Assembly (NCBI GenBank): GCA_021324015.1
Contig: JAJPJX010000125.1
Span: forward strand, 1 to 64,000
From: Solibacteraceae bacterium
GTDB taxonomy: Bacteria > Acidobacteriota > Terriglobia > Bryobacterales > Bryobacteraceae
DNA: 64,000 nucleotides
Reading direction: 5' to 3'
The translations under genes and the position numbers were made by a program. This document shows, piece after piece, positions 35,566 through 44,658 of this stretch. Each line of letters opens with the position of its first letter. Position 1 is the stretch's first letter. The notes under the pieces are model-generated. The model did no database searches and had not been told where the DNA came from. It saw only the letters and a program-made list of their open reading frames with translations.

Positions 35566-37851
35566 ATGCGCTGGGCCTGCATGCTACTTTTCTGCTGCAC
35601 CGGCATGTGTTCCGCCCGGGAGCCCGTTCTTCCACAGGGCGAGGCTCCGCCCGCGCTGGTGAGCCCTCATTTTCCAGACCGCCTCCACGAGTTCGTCTGG
35701 CGAAACTGGAATGCCGTCGAACCGGCAAAGCTCGCCCGGATCGTCGGTGCCTCCACCGGGGACATCACCCGGCTGGCTGCGTCCATGGGATTGCCCCCTG
35801 CCGCTACGGTCCCCGCCGCACAAAGGGAACGGGGTTACATCACCTTAATCCGGAGGAACTGGCATCTTCTGCCTTACGATCAGTTGCTCCAGCTTTTAGA
35901 AATGACGCCCGAGCGCCTGGCCTTCACCCTGCGCGAAGACGACATGCTGTGGGTCAAGCTCGGGCGCTTGAAACCGAGGTGCAAGCCGCTCCGATATCAT
36001 CTTCCAGACCATGCGGCGATGCTGCGCGAAGCCGAGATTCGCCGGGTCGTCGAAAAGGAATTTGGGCCGGAGATCCGCCGCGCGGCCGAACCGCGTTTCG
36101 ATTTCGTACAGCGTCTCAGCGACCCGCTTCCTGACTTCTCTCCTCCCCAGCCGGACCGCGTCCGGCCGGAACCTCTGCGGATTGTCTATTCGTATTTGGC
36201 GGTCTACGGCGATCCCCTGTCCAATCCAAAACTGGATCCCTATCCCGACGGACTCCTCCAGCGGTTGTCGTCGGTCGGAGTGAATGGGGTCTGGCTGCAC
36301 GTGGTTTTGCGCGACCTGGCGCCAGGCGGGCCGGCGTTTCCTGAGTTTGGTGCCGAATCCGCGCAGCGCCTCGCCCGGCTGCAATCGCTGGCCAGACGCG
36401 CCGCGCGCTTTGGAATCGGCATCTACCTGTACCTGAACGAACCGCGCGCGATGCCCGAGTCCTTCTTCCGTGCACGGCCCGAACTGGCCGGCGTGCATGA
36501 GGAAGGATACGCGACCTTGTGCACCTCCCAGGCGGCGGTCCGGAATTGGATTTCCGGGGCCCTGGCGCACGTATTCTCGACCGTGCCCGAACTGGCTGGA
36601 GTCTTCACCATGACGGCTTCGGAAAACCTCACCAACTGCGCCTCCCACGGCCGCTGGCGGGAGTGTCCCCGATGCAGAAACCGGAGCGATGCCGAGATCA
36701 TCGCCGAAGTCAATGCAGCCATCGAAACCGGCATTCACCGCGGCAACCCCCAGGCGAAGGTTCTGGTGTCGGACTGGGGCTGGAGGGGCCACGGCCCTGC
36801 GCCGGACATCATCGCTCTGCTTCCGAAATCGGTTTGGCTGATGTCGGTCAGTGAATGGTCCAAGCCCATCGAACGCGGCGGAATCCAAACCAAGGTAGGC
36901 GAGTATTCCATCTCCGCGGTGGGACCGGGGCCGCGAGCCGTCGGCGAGTGGGCGGCCGCCAGCCGGGCCGGACTCCGGAGAGCAGCCGAGGTTCAGTTCA
37001 ACAACACCTGTGAAATCGCCAGCATTCCGTATCTCCCCGTGATGGATCTGATCGCCGAGCACATCCGCAACCTCGCGCCTGCTAAGCTGGACGGAATGCT
37101 GATTGGCTGGACGATGGGCGGATATCCTTCTCCCAACTTTCAACTTGTTCAGCGGCTGGGCCGCATGCCCACTCCGGACATCGACACGGCGTTGGATGCG
37201 ATGGCAGCGGAGCGGTTCGGCCCCGAGGGTGCCCCTCATGCGCGCAAAGCGTGGACCCTGGTGAGCAAGGCTTTTCGCCAATATCCGTTTCACATCAGCG
37301 TCGTGTATACCTCTCCGGTGCAGATCGGTCCGGCAAACCCGCTCTATCCGTCGAAGACCGGGTACAAGGCCACCATGTGGGGGATCCCCTACGACGACCT
37401 GGACAGTTGGCGCGGTCCATATACGCCGGAGGTGCTTGCGGCACAGTTCGAAAAGATGGCCGACGGGTGGGAACCGGGAATTGCGGAGTTACAGGCCGCG
37501 GTGGAGAAGTCACCCCCGGAGCGGCGCAGTGCTGTGGCGGAGGACCTGCGATTCGCCCGGGCAGCCGCCATCAATTTCCGGTCTGTCGCGAACCAGGCGC
37601 GCTTCATCCTCGCGCGCGACGCGCTGGTCGATTCCTCGAAGCCTCTCGCGCCCGAGCAGCAGCGGCGCTTGCGGCTGGAGATGAAGGACCTGCTGGAATC
37701 CGAGATCGCACTGGCGCGGCAGCTCTTTACCCTCACCAGGGACGACTCGCGGATCGGTTTTGAACCTTCCTGCCAGTACTTTTACCTACCCCTGGACTTG
37801 GTGGAAAAAGTGGTCAACTGCCGGTGGTTATTGAAGCAATTCAGTGAGTGA
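35566..37851 (+). CDS. Exported TIM-barrel glycosidase-like protein
   Basis: I read a 761-residue protein from the ATG at 35566, which supplies a signal peptide (WACMLLFCCTGMCSA); a TTG at 35494 is the alternative. After an N-terminal helical region, the middle (IVYSYLAVYGDP, LQRLSSVGVNGVWLHVVL, ARFGIGIYLYLNEPRAMP, VFTMTASENLTNC, VLVSDWGWRG) has the alternating pattern of a TIM-barrel glycoside hydrolase, and the end (DSRIGFEPSCQYFYLPLDLV) resembles uncharacterised glycosidase-like proteins. I cannot name a GH family or the catalytic acids. It overlaps or abuts the substrate-binding gene of a Pot-type ABC importer, which suggests it feeds that importer. Confidence 0.68.
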   Translation: MRWACMLLFCCTGMCSAREPVLPQGEAPPALVSPHFPDRLHEFVWRNWNAVEPAKLARIVGASTGDITRLAASMGLPPAATVPAAQRERGYITLIRRNWHLLPYDQLLQLLEMTPERLAFTLREDDMLWVKLGRLKPRCKPLRYHLPDHAAMLREAEIRRVVEKEFGPEIRRAAEPRFDFVQRLSDPLPDFSPPQPDRVRPEPLRIVYSYLAVYGDPLSNPKLDPYPDGLLQRLSSVGVNGVWLHVVLRDLAPGGPAFPEFGAESAQRLARLQSLARRAARFGIGIYLYLNEPRAMPESFFRARPELAGVHEEGYATLCTSQAAVRNWISGALAHVFSTVPELAGVFTMTASENLTNCASHGRWRECPRCRNRSDAEIIAEVNAAIETGIHRGNPQAKVLVSDWGWRGHGPAPDIIALLPKSVWLMSVSEWSKPIERGGIQTKVGEYSISAVGPGPRAVGEWAAASRAGLRRAAEVQFNNTCEIASIPYLPVMDLIAEHIRNLAPAKLDGMLIGWTMGGYPSPNFQLVQRLGRMPTPDIDTALDAMAAERFGPEGAPHARKAWTLVSKAFRQYPFHISVVYTSPVQIGPANPLYPSKTGYKATMWGIPYDDLDSWRGPYTPEVLAAQFEKMADGWEPGIAELQAAVEKSPPERRSAVAEDLRFARAAAINFRSVANQARFILARDALVDSSKPLAPEQQRRLRLEMKDLLESEIALARQLFTLTRDDSRIGFEPSCQYFYLPLDLVEKVVNCRWLLKQFSE

Positions 37852-37864
37852 GGCTCGGGCTCAA

Positions 37865-39067
37865 ATGCATGCGGGCTTTCATCGGGATCTGTTGGAAAGC
37901 AAGCTACGTACAAACGTGAGCCGCCGGCGGTTCCTCAGCCGCGCGGGGAGCCTTCTGCCGGTGACCCTGATCGGATCCGCGCTATCGGTGGGATGCCGCG
38001 CATCGCGCACGGCGTCCCCCGGGAAATCCACGGGCGGCGGAAAACTCGGTGGCGTGCTCAACTTCTTCGGATACGATGGCGAAGACGGCGCAAGCGTCGC
38101 GAAGCCTTTTCTGGAGTCTCACGGCATCCGGCTACAGACAACGTTTCAGAGTTCCGCGGACGAGGCGCTTACGCGGTTCCAGACCGGCGGACGCGGAGCC
38201 ATGGATATTGTGGCCTCCAACAAGGATTTTCATCGGGCGATTCTGGCTTCCGGCGTGGAGTTCCTCCTGCCGCTGGATATGAACCGGATTCCGAACGCGG
38301 ACGGCCTGTTCCCGGCCTTCAAGAATGCACCCTGGCTGACGCGCGGCGGCAGAACCTTTGCCGTACCCCTGATCTGGGGAGACGAGCCTTGCGTCTACAA
38401 TCCGAAAAAATGGAAAGGCGTTCCGCCGAAATATACGGACTTTGCGGATCCCCGGTATAAAGGCGAGTTGGTCTTCCTCAATGACCCGTACTCCAACATC
38501 TGGTTATTCGCCACTTCGCTCAACATGCCGCAGCCTCACCTGCTCACCCAGAAACAACTGGACCAGGTCATCGCCGCTATGCTCACGGTAAAACCCAATA
38601 TCGTGGCGTTCGGTGCGTCGCTCGGAGATATGGCCGACATCCTGATTCGTGGAGATGCATCCATGGCGATCGGCGGCTGGGTGTTCCAGGCGGTGATTGC
38701 AGCCGAAAAGGGCGTCGAGTTGCGTGTGGCTTCGCCGGGTACCGACGGGACCTTCTTCTGGTCGGATGCCTATGCGATCGCGCTGGATGCCCCCGACCTC
38801 GACAATGCATACGCCTTCATCGACTTCATGATGCGGCCCGAGTCCAATGCCGCGATTGCGTCCAAGCTCGGCTCCGGCGCCACCATCGAGAAAGCCGTTG
38901 ACCTCATAGACAAAAAGCTCAGGGATCTCCATCCGTATGACATCGTGCGCAAGCCCAACGGTGGAATCCTGAACACGCAGATCGTGATTCCGCCGCAGGA
39001 AGACCGGGGAGACATCGTGGGGGCGGCAAAGTGGGCCAAAGCGTGGGAAGCCTTCCGGCTGAGTTAA
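37865..39067 (+). CDS. Pot-type ABC importer substrate-binding lipoprotein
   Basis: From the ATG at 37865 the protein has 400 residues; a GTG at 37844 would overlap the preceding gene by eight bases. The N-terminus joins a twin-arginine motif (SRRRFLSRAG) to a lipobox-like Ala-Leu-Ser-Val-Gly-Cys, so it is probably a Tat lipoprotein. The body (LNFFGYDGEDGASVAKPFLE, DIVASNKDFHRAIL, AVPLIWGDEPCVYNPKKW, FWSDAYAIALDAPDLDNAYA) matches the SBP_bac/PotD-like family for polyamines and related small cations. The two permeases and the ATPase follow immediately. Confidence 0.88.
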   Translation: MHAGFHRDLLESKLRTNVSRRRFLSRAGSLLPVTLIGSALSVGCRASRTASPGKSTGGGKLGGVLNFFGYDGEDGASVAKPFLESHGIRLQTTFQSSADEALTRFQTGGRGAMDIVASNKDFHRAILASGVEFLLPLDMNRIPNADGLFPAFKNAPWLTRGGRTFAVPLIWGDEPCVYNPKKWKGVPPKYTDFADPRYKGELVFLNDPYSNIWLFATSLNMPQPHLLTQKQLDQVIAAMLTVKPNIVAFGASLGDMADILIRGDASMAIGGWVFQAVIAAEKGVELRVASPGTDGTFFWSDAYAIALDAPDLDNAYAFIDFMMRPESNAAIASKLGSGATIEKAVDLIDKKLRDLHPYDIVRKPNGGILNTQIVIPPQEDRGDIVGAAKWAKAWEAFRLS

Positions 39068-39103
39068 AGGCCCGGGCAGCTTTGCGCAGCGAATCGAGTG
39101 CGG

Positions 39104-39985
39104 ATGCCGTCACCGACTGAGACACCGGAACATCAGGGAGACCGCCTCCCGGCGGTGCTACGCCTGGTAGGACCTGCCTCGGCGTTCTATGTTGCGTTTT
39201 TCCTGGCGCCCATTCTGATTCTCTTCGCTCTCAGTTTCTGGAGCATGCGCGGCTTTAACCTGGCGCCGGGCTTCACTCTCTTGAATTACTTGCAGGGCAT
39301 GACATCCAGCCTCTATCGTGCCGTACTCCTTCGAACCGTCCTGGTCGGTTTTATCACGGCTTGTCTGGTGGTCCCGGCGGCGTACCTGTATTCGTATCTC
39401 ATGCGGTTCGTCTTTGCGCATCGGGCGCAGTTGCTGCTGGATCTGGTCCTGGCTTCCATGTTCAGCGGGTACCTGGTGCGCATCTATGCCTGGCGCACCA
39501 TCCTCGGAAAGGATGGCATTCTCAACTCTGTCCTGCTGGAGGTGCACTTCATCGACAAGCCTCTTCGATTTCTCATCTTCAGCAACTGGGCCGTGATCAT
39601 CACGCTGGTGGGATTGCTGATTCCGTTGGCACTCTTGCCCATTTATTCCTCCATGTCCAACGTTTCCAAAGACCACCTGGAGGTAGCCAGGGATCTCGGT
39701 TCCAGCGGATTCCATCTCCACCGGACGATCCTGATTCCCATGACGCTTCCCGGACTAAGGATGGCGTTTGCCTTCGCTTTCCTGTTGTCCGTGGGTGACT
39801 TCGTGGTTCCTGCGTTGGTGGGCGGGACGCAAGGCCTGATGATCGGAAACGTGATCGCCGACCAGTTCCGCGGCATCGGCTCCAACTGGCCTCTCGGCGC
39901 CGCGCTGGCCGTCCTCGTCATGGCCGCCGTCCTTGCCATCTGGTATGCGATCACCCGCATATCCCGGGGGGTCCTGGAGCGATGA
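39104..39985 (+). CDS. Pot-type ABC importer permease 1 (PotB-like)
   Basis: A 293-residue inner-membrane permease from the ATG at 39104 (a GTG two codons earlier is possible). Six membrane helices are visible, and the ABC-loop contact is the EVARDLGSSGFHLHRTILIP segment near residue 190, followed by LPGLRMAFAFAFLLSVGDFVVP. This is the PotB/BinPD_transp_1 type. It overlaps the next permease by ATGA. It forms the channel with the 39982 gene for the substrate delivered by the lipoprotein at 37865. Confidence 0.9.
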   Translation: MPSPTETPEHQGDRLPAVLRLVGPASAFYVAFFLAPILILFALSFWSMRGFNLAPGFTLLNYLQGMTSSLYRAVLLRTVLVGFITACLVVPAAYLYSYLMRFVFAHRAQLLLDLVLASMFSGYLVRIYAWRTILGKDGILNSVLLEVHFIDKPLRFLIFSNWAVIITLVGLLIPLALLPIYSSMSNVSKDHLEVARDLGSSGFHLHRTILIPMTLPGLRMAFAFAFLLSVGDFVVPALVGGTQGLMIGNVIADQFRGIGSNWPLGAALAVLVMAAVLAIWYAITRISRGVLER

Positions 39986-40770
39986 CTGGACCTCGGACAA
40001 GGGCGCATGGCCTTCTCGCATGGGGGTTCGCGGTGGCCGTCCTGCTCTATCTCTTTGTTCCTGTCGCGGTCACGGTCCTGTTCTCGTTCACCACGTCTCC
40101 GCGGCTGAGCTTGCCTGTAACGGGGCTAACTCTGGATTGGTATGAGAAGGCATTTTCCAACCCCCTGTTCACCGATGCGCTCGCCAATAGCCTGATCCTG
40201 GCATTCCTCAGCGCCGTGGTTGCAGGAGTGCTTGGAGCTTCTTTCGCCTTCGGAGTTGCGAGGCTCAGGCGGCGCACCCGCAACATCCTCTTGACCGCCG
40301 GCGTGCTGCCTGCCATCGTCCCGGCGCTCGTTCTCGGCATCTCGCTAGCGCTGTTCTTTCAGGAGGCCGGGCTTTCCCAAGGACTGCGCAATGCGGCTAT
40401 CGGACAGGCCCTGGTGGGCCTTCCCTTTGTGATCCTGACCATGTATGCCCGCCTCGAAACCTTCGACTTCTCCACGCTGGAAGCGGCACGTGATCTCGGA
40501 GCATCTCCTTGGCGGGCCTTCCGCGATATTACCTTTCCCCTGGTCCGGCCATCCTTGCTGGGCGCTGCGCTGCTCGCCATGGCGCTCTCGCTCGATGACT
40601 TTGTGGTCACCTGGTTCAACGTGGGGAGCAGGCAGACCTTGCCGGTGCTGATCTGGGGTCTTCTGCGCAGGGGCATCGATCCCTCGATCAATGCGCTGGC
40701 ATCCACGGTATTGCTCTCTCTCGTCACCCTGGTCGTGCTGGCGAAGCTCTTAAATCGGAAGAAGCTATGA
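39982..40770 (+). CDS. Pot-type ABC importer permease 2 (PotC-like)
   Basis: A 262-residue permease of the PotC type with six membrane helices and the EAARDLGASPWRAFRDITFP coupling motif, then LLGAALLAMALSLDDFVVTW, the SLDDFV signature common in PotC and related permeases. It overlaps the PotB-like gene upstream and the ATPase gene downstream by four bases each (ATGA). It completes the membrane channel of the importer. Confidence 0.92.
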   Translation: MTGPRTRAHGLLAWGFAVAVLLYLFVPVAVTVLFSFTTSPRLSLPVTGLTLDWYEKAFSNPLFTDALANSLILAFLSAVVAGVLGASFAFGVARLRRRTRNILLTAGVLPAIVPALVLGISLALFFQEAGLSQGLRNAAIGQALVGLPFVILTMYARLETFDFSTLEAARDLGASPWRAFRDITFPLVRPSLLGAALLAMALSLDDFVVTWFNVGSRQTLPVLIWGLLRRGIDPSINALASTVLLSLVTLVVLAKLLNRKKL

Positions 40771-41855
40771 GCCGGTTTGCCGTGGAGGTCATAGGCGTGG
40801 CGAAGAGATTTGGGAAAGTGGCCGCGCTCGACGGGATCCATCTGACCATCCGGCCGAACGAGTTCGTCTCGCTCCTGGGCCCGAGTGGCTGTGGGAAATC
40901 CACCCTGCTGCGAATCGTCGCTGGCTTCGAGTTCCCGACCACGGGACGTGTGCTCATCCACGGCAAAGACACGACGCGTGTGCCTCCGGAGCGCCGGCCC
41001 ACCAACATCGTTTTCCAGCGGGGCGCGCTATTCCCGCATATGAACGTTTTCGACAACATCGCCTACAGCCTGAAATTGCGAAAGTGGCCCAAGCCGCGAA
41101 TCGCCGCCAAGGTGGAGGAGATGCTCTCCCTGGTGCATTTGGAAAACCTGGGCCACCGTGGGGCCACGGAACTGAGCGGCGGACAGATCCAGCGTGCCGC
41201 GCTCGCCAGGGCGCTGGCAGCGGAACCGAGCGTCCTCCTCCTCGATGAGCCTTTGTCCGCGCTGGATCTCAAGCTTCGCCAGCAGATGCAGATCGAGCTT
41301 CGGGCGATTCAGCGGAAGCTGCGCGCGACCTTCCTATTCGTCACCCACGATCAGACCGAGGCGCTGGTCATGTCGGATCGTATCGCGATCATGAATGAAG
41401 GACGGATCATTCAGGAAGGCACCCCGCAAGAAGTGTATACCCGGCCTGTCTCTGCATTTGCCTCCGGGTTCATCGGCGAAACCAATCTGCTGCAAGGCAT
41501 CGTCGTGAGCACGGAGGATCTGGTTGTGACTCTCGCGGTTGGCGAAGAAGGCCACTTCCGGGCGAAGACTTCACTGCCGTTGGCGCCCGGCACACGCGTG
41601 ACGCTCTCCGTGCGGCCGGAGGCCATCCGGGTCGGGGTGCGCGAATCCTCCGGCAACGGCCAGGGCATGCTCGGGCACATTGGAGAGGTCGTGTACCTGG
41701 GCAGCCGGATCCGGATTGGAGCCGTAACCAGGAACGGCGCGGTGGTATGGGCGGACCTTCGCGACGACGAGGCTGAGGGCCTGAAGGCAGGCACGCCGGT
41801 GGTCTTGAGCTGGGCGCCATCGGCGGCGAGCGTTTGGGCAGAAAGTTCAGATTGA
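40767..41855 (+). CDS. Pot-type ABC importer ATP-binding protein
   Basis: A 362-residue ATPase with Walker A GPSGCGKST, a Q-loop (NIVFQRGALFPHMNV), signature LSGGQIQRAALARAL, Walker B VLLLDEPLSALD, the switch His (FVTHDQTEAL) and a C-terminal TOBE domain (about residues 280-350). This is the PotA/UgpC-like layout. The four-base overlap with the permease gene and the complete set of four components indicate a functional importer. The amidohydrolase gene follows after 37 bases. Confidence 0.94.
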   Translation: MSRFAVEVIGVAKRFGKVAALDGIHLTIRPNEFVSLLGPSGCGKSTLLRIVAGFEFPTTGRVLIHGKDTTRVPPERRPTNIVFQRGALFPHMNVFDNIAYSLKLRKWPKPRIAAKVEEMLSLVHLENLGHRGATELSGGQIQRAALARALAAEPSVLLLDEPLSALDLKLRQQMQIELRAIQRKLRATFLFVTHDQTEALVMSDRIAIMNEGRIIQEGTPQEVYTRPVSAFASGFIGETNLLQGIVVSTEDLVVTLAVGEEGHFRAKTSLPLAPGTRVTLSVRPEAIRVGVRESSGNGQGMLGHIGEVVYLGSRIRIGAVTRNGAVVWADLRDDEAEGLKAGTPVVLSWAPSAASVWAESSD

Positions 41856-41892
41856 AGCCGGCCCGGCATTTTCCAACTTTTTGGAGGCTAGA

Positions 41893-43343
41893 ATGACGTT
41901 TCTCAGCGACAATGCGCCACGCCGCAGTGTGAATCTCGCCATTATTCACGGATATGTCGTCACGATGGACGAGCACCGCAGGGTCTTCGCGGACGGCGCG
42001 GTCGCGATCGCCGGCCGTGACATCGTCGCCGTGGGTCCAACCGCAGAGATCCTCGCACAGTTCGAACCCGCGCGCACCATCGATGCCGCCGGCGGTGTCG
42101 TCCATCCGGGTTTTGTGGAATGCCACACCCACGTCACCTACCACATCGCGCGCGGCGCCTTCGGCGATACGATCTCCTATGCCGAACTGGGCCGCAAACG
42201 GAGTGCGCCTTCGTCAACGCCATAGACGAGGACGCAGAGTATGCTTCGACCCTGCTCGCCTGCTTCGAGATGGTGGGCAATGGAACGACCTGTTTTATTG
42301 AAGCCGGTACGGCGTATTCGCCCGCGGCGGTCGCAACGGCCAGCGAGGCCTTCGGGATGCGCGGCCTCGTGGCGGACCCTTTCCTGTGGGACGCGGAGGA
42401 AACGCCGGGCGGCTACAATGCCTACCGGCTGGAGCGGGCGCCAGCCAGTACGAAAAGGGCACTGTCCCTGCTCGGGACGGAACTTCGCCGCAATCGGGAC
42501 CCGAATGCGCTGGTAGGCGGCCATATCGCAATCGCCGGCATGGGCACGGCTACTGACGAACTGGAACGAGCTGCGAAAGCCGCCGCGGATGGGGCCGGCA
42601 CGGTGCTCAACCAACACCAGTCGTATTACCAGGTCGATACCGAGACGGACGACCGGCGGCACGGCCGTCACGCCATCCTGCATCTGGAGGACATTGGCGT
42701 CTTAGGGGAGAATTGCCTCTTCTCGCATATGAATGTGATCCGCGAAGACGAGATCGAGCCGATTGTGCGCAGCGGATTGTCGATCGCGTGGTGTCCCGCG
42801 GGCTCCATGCTATGGGGTGTCGGCGGCACGTTCCACGGCCGTCATGCCGAGCTATATCATCGCGGTGTCAACATCGCGTTGGGGTCGGACTCAGCGAACT
42901 GGTCGAATCGCTTTGACCTGTGCTTGCAAAGCTACCTGGCGGTCCTCTCGGCGCGCGAGAAGTGCGGCAACCGGACCATTCTGACGGCCGAGGATGCGCT
43001 CGCGATGGCAACCATCAACGGAGCCAAGGCGGTCGGCCTCGATGCGCGGATCGGGTCGCTGGTTCCCGGCAAGCGTGCTGACCTCGTCGTGCGCGCCAAT
43101 GACATCGCGGAGGCATTTCCTTTGACGGACCCGATTTCACAGCTTGTTTACAGCGCCGGGGCAAAGAGCGTGCACACCGTTTTGATCGATGGCCGTGTCG
43201 TGCTTGAAGCGAGACGCCCGACGCGTGTCGATCCGCGGTCCATCTTCGACGCTGTCGAGACGTCGGTCAAGCGGATCTTCGACCGCATGGGATATCGGTT
43301 CCAGCCGAATTGGGCTCCGCTCGACCAGCCTGGCGACAGATAA
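41893..43343 (+). pseudogene. TRZ/ATZ-family amidohydrolase with a frameshift
   Basis: GGAGG precedes the ATG at 41893. The first frame has the IHGYVVTMDEHRRVFADGAV opening and the metal motif GFVECHTHVTYH, then goes off after SYAELGRK at about 42198-42204 and ends at a TAG at 42223. The rest (TECAFVNAIDEDAEYASTLL, GNGTTCFIEAGTAYSP, FSHMNVIREDE, NIALGSDSANWSN, AVGLDARIGSLVPGKRADLV) is in the -1 frame to 43343. Joined, it is a 480-odd-residue hydrolase of the guanine/SAH deaminase-atrazine chlorohydrolase group. One lost base is the simplest cause; an assembly error is possible. It belongs to the Pot operon by spacing. Confidence 0.82.
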
Positions 43344-43404
43344 ATCGGAACTTGACCACACAGGCATGGCACAGCATTCGGCGCCAACCAAGCCGGCCGG
43401 TGGA

Positions 43405-43431
43405 TTCATATGTTTCAGACCTGTTTATACT
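43405..43431 (+). promoter_or_regulatory. Candidate promoter of the acid-sugar genes
   Basis: TTCATA (43405-43410) and TATACT (43426-43431) are separated by 15 bases and lie 21 bases before the ATG at 43453, in an AT-rich patch between the amidohydrolase and the dehydratase gene. The -10 is good; the spacing is short. Confidence 0.4.
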
Positions 43432-43452
43432 AGATTAGCAACGGGAGGTTCT

Positions 43453-44637
43453 ATGGCTCGGACGCCAGTCTCGCGCCGTTTCTTTCTCGGCGGTGTCACT
43501 GCGGGGGTGGCCGCGCAGGTAAGTGCCGCGGCGGGCATCAAACCCGGCGATCTGCCCGACTTGACCATCAAGGAGGTCAAAGTCTACGTCACCGACCATG
43601 GGCGGCTGGCTTCGGTGGTGACCAAGAGCGGTATCGAGGGCAACTACACCCTCGGCGATCGATACTGGCACCCGGATTGGAACAACGCCGGGTGGGTAGA
43701 GTTCGCCAAACAAGCCCTCTCCGGCAAGAGCGCGATCGAGCGGCCCGCCCTCACCTCGCAGTGGGATCCGCCCAAGCGCCGGCGCGGACAAAGCTCCTAC
43801 GCCTCCGCCATCGACAATTGTCTGTGGGATATCGCCGGCAAGGCGGTCGGCTTGCCCGTTTACCAGATACTCGGCGCATACCGCGACCGCGTCATGGCTT
43901 ATGCCAGCTCCCAGCACATGAAGACAGTGGACGACTTCGTCCAATCCGTCCTCCAATGCAAGGCCGAAGGCTTCCGCGCATATAAGATTCATCCGCCGGA
44001 ACTGCCCTCCCGCGGCAACGGCAGCGACTACAAACTCGACATGGAGGTCTGCAAGGCGGTGCGCAAGGCCGCCGGCGACGACTTTATCCTGCTTATGGAC
44101 CCAGTGGGAGTGTACAGCCGGCAGGAGGCCATGGCCGTCGGCCGCCTGCTCGATGAGCTCAAGTTCGTGGCGTTTGAAGATCCCATCCCCACCAAGGACA
44201 TCGAAGGCCTCGCCGAGCTCTGCCGCGCGCTCGACGTGCCCATCCATGCCGGTGAATTCATCTTCTCCATCTACGACTACGCCGAGTACCTCCGCCGCGG
44301 CGCGGTGGACGTGGTCCGCTTCATCGTGGATAACGTCGGCGGCATCACCGGCGGCATGAAGATCGCCAACCTTGCAGAATGCTTCGGCATGGAATGCGCC
44401 CCGCACAATTGGGGCGATACGCTCGACCACGCCGTGCATTTCCATTGCGAATTGGCCATGCCGAACAACGTCTGGTTCGAGATGACCGTGCCGCAGGGCG
44501 TCTACGCCAGCCCGTACATGAAGGACCAGATCCGCATCGCCGCCGACGGCTACGTACATGCCCCAGTCAAACCCGGACTCGGCTATGAGATCGACCACAA
44601 CATTCTGGACAACCTGACCAAACGCATCGAGCGTTGA
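43453..44637 (+). CDS. Tat-exported enolase-superfamily dehydratase-like protein
   Basis: From the ATG at 43453 (GGGAGG upstream) the protein has 394 residues with a Tat-like leader (VSRRFFLGGVTAGVA). The enolase-superfamily barrel is intact: FRAYKIHPP, ILLMDPVGVYS (Asp ligand), KFVAFEDPIP and PIHAGEFIFS (Glu ligands) and CAPHNWGD. This is closer to the mandelate racemase/acid-sugar dehydratase group than the 33919 gene, with different active-site text. A GarR-like reductase follows after 21 bases, the usual partner in glucarate/galactarate breakdown. Confidence 0.86.
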   Translation: MARTPVSRRFFLGGVTAGVAAQVSAAAGIKPGDLPDLTIKEVKVYVTDHGRLASVVTKSGIEGNYTLGDRYWHPDWNNAGWVEFAKQALSGKSAIERPALTSQWDPPKRRRGQSSYASAIDNCLWDIAGKAVGLPVYQILGAYRDRVMAYASSQHMKTVDDFVQSVLQCKAEGFRAYKIHPPELPSRGNGSDYKLDMEVCKAVRKAAGDDFILLMDPVGVYSRQEAMAVGRLLDELKFVAFEDPIPTKDIEGLAELCRALDVPIHAGEFIFSIYDYAEYLRRGAVDVVRFIVDNVGGITGGMKIANLAECFGMECAPHNWGDTLDHAVHFHCELAMPNNVWFEMTVPQGVYASPYMKDQIRIAADGYVHAPVKPGLGYEIDHNILDNLTKRIER

Positions 44638-44658
44638 CGGCAAGAATACGAAAGGACT

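Noticed and set aside
35896-37293. A 465-codon minus-strand frame inside the glycosidase-like gene
   Set aside because: The plus-strand protein has a signal peptide and domain-like text and sits in an operon; the antisense has neither.
42190-42210. Programmed -1 frameshift in the amidohydrolase gene
   Set aside because: No X-XXY-YYZ slippery heptamer is present in the zero frame near the shift; a lost base is simpler.
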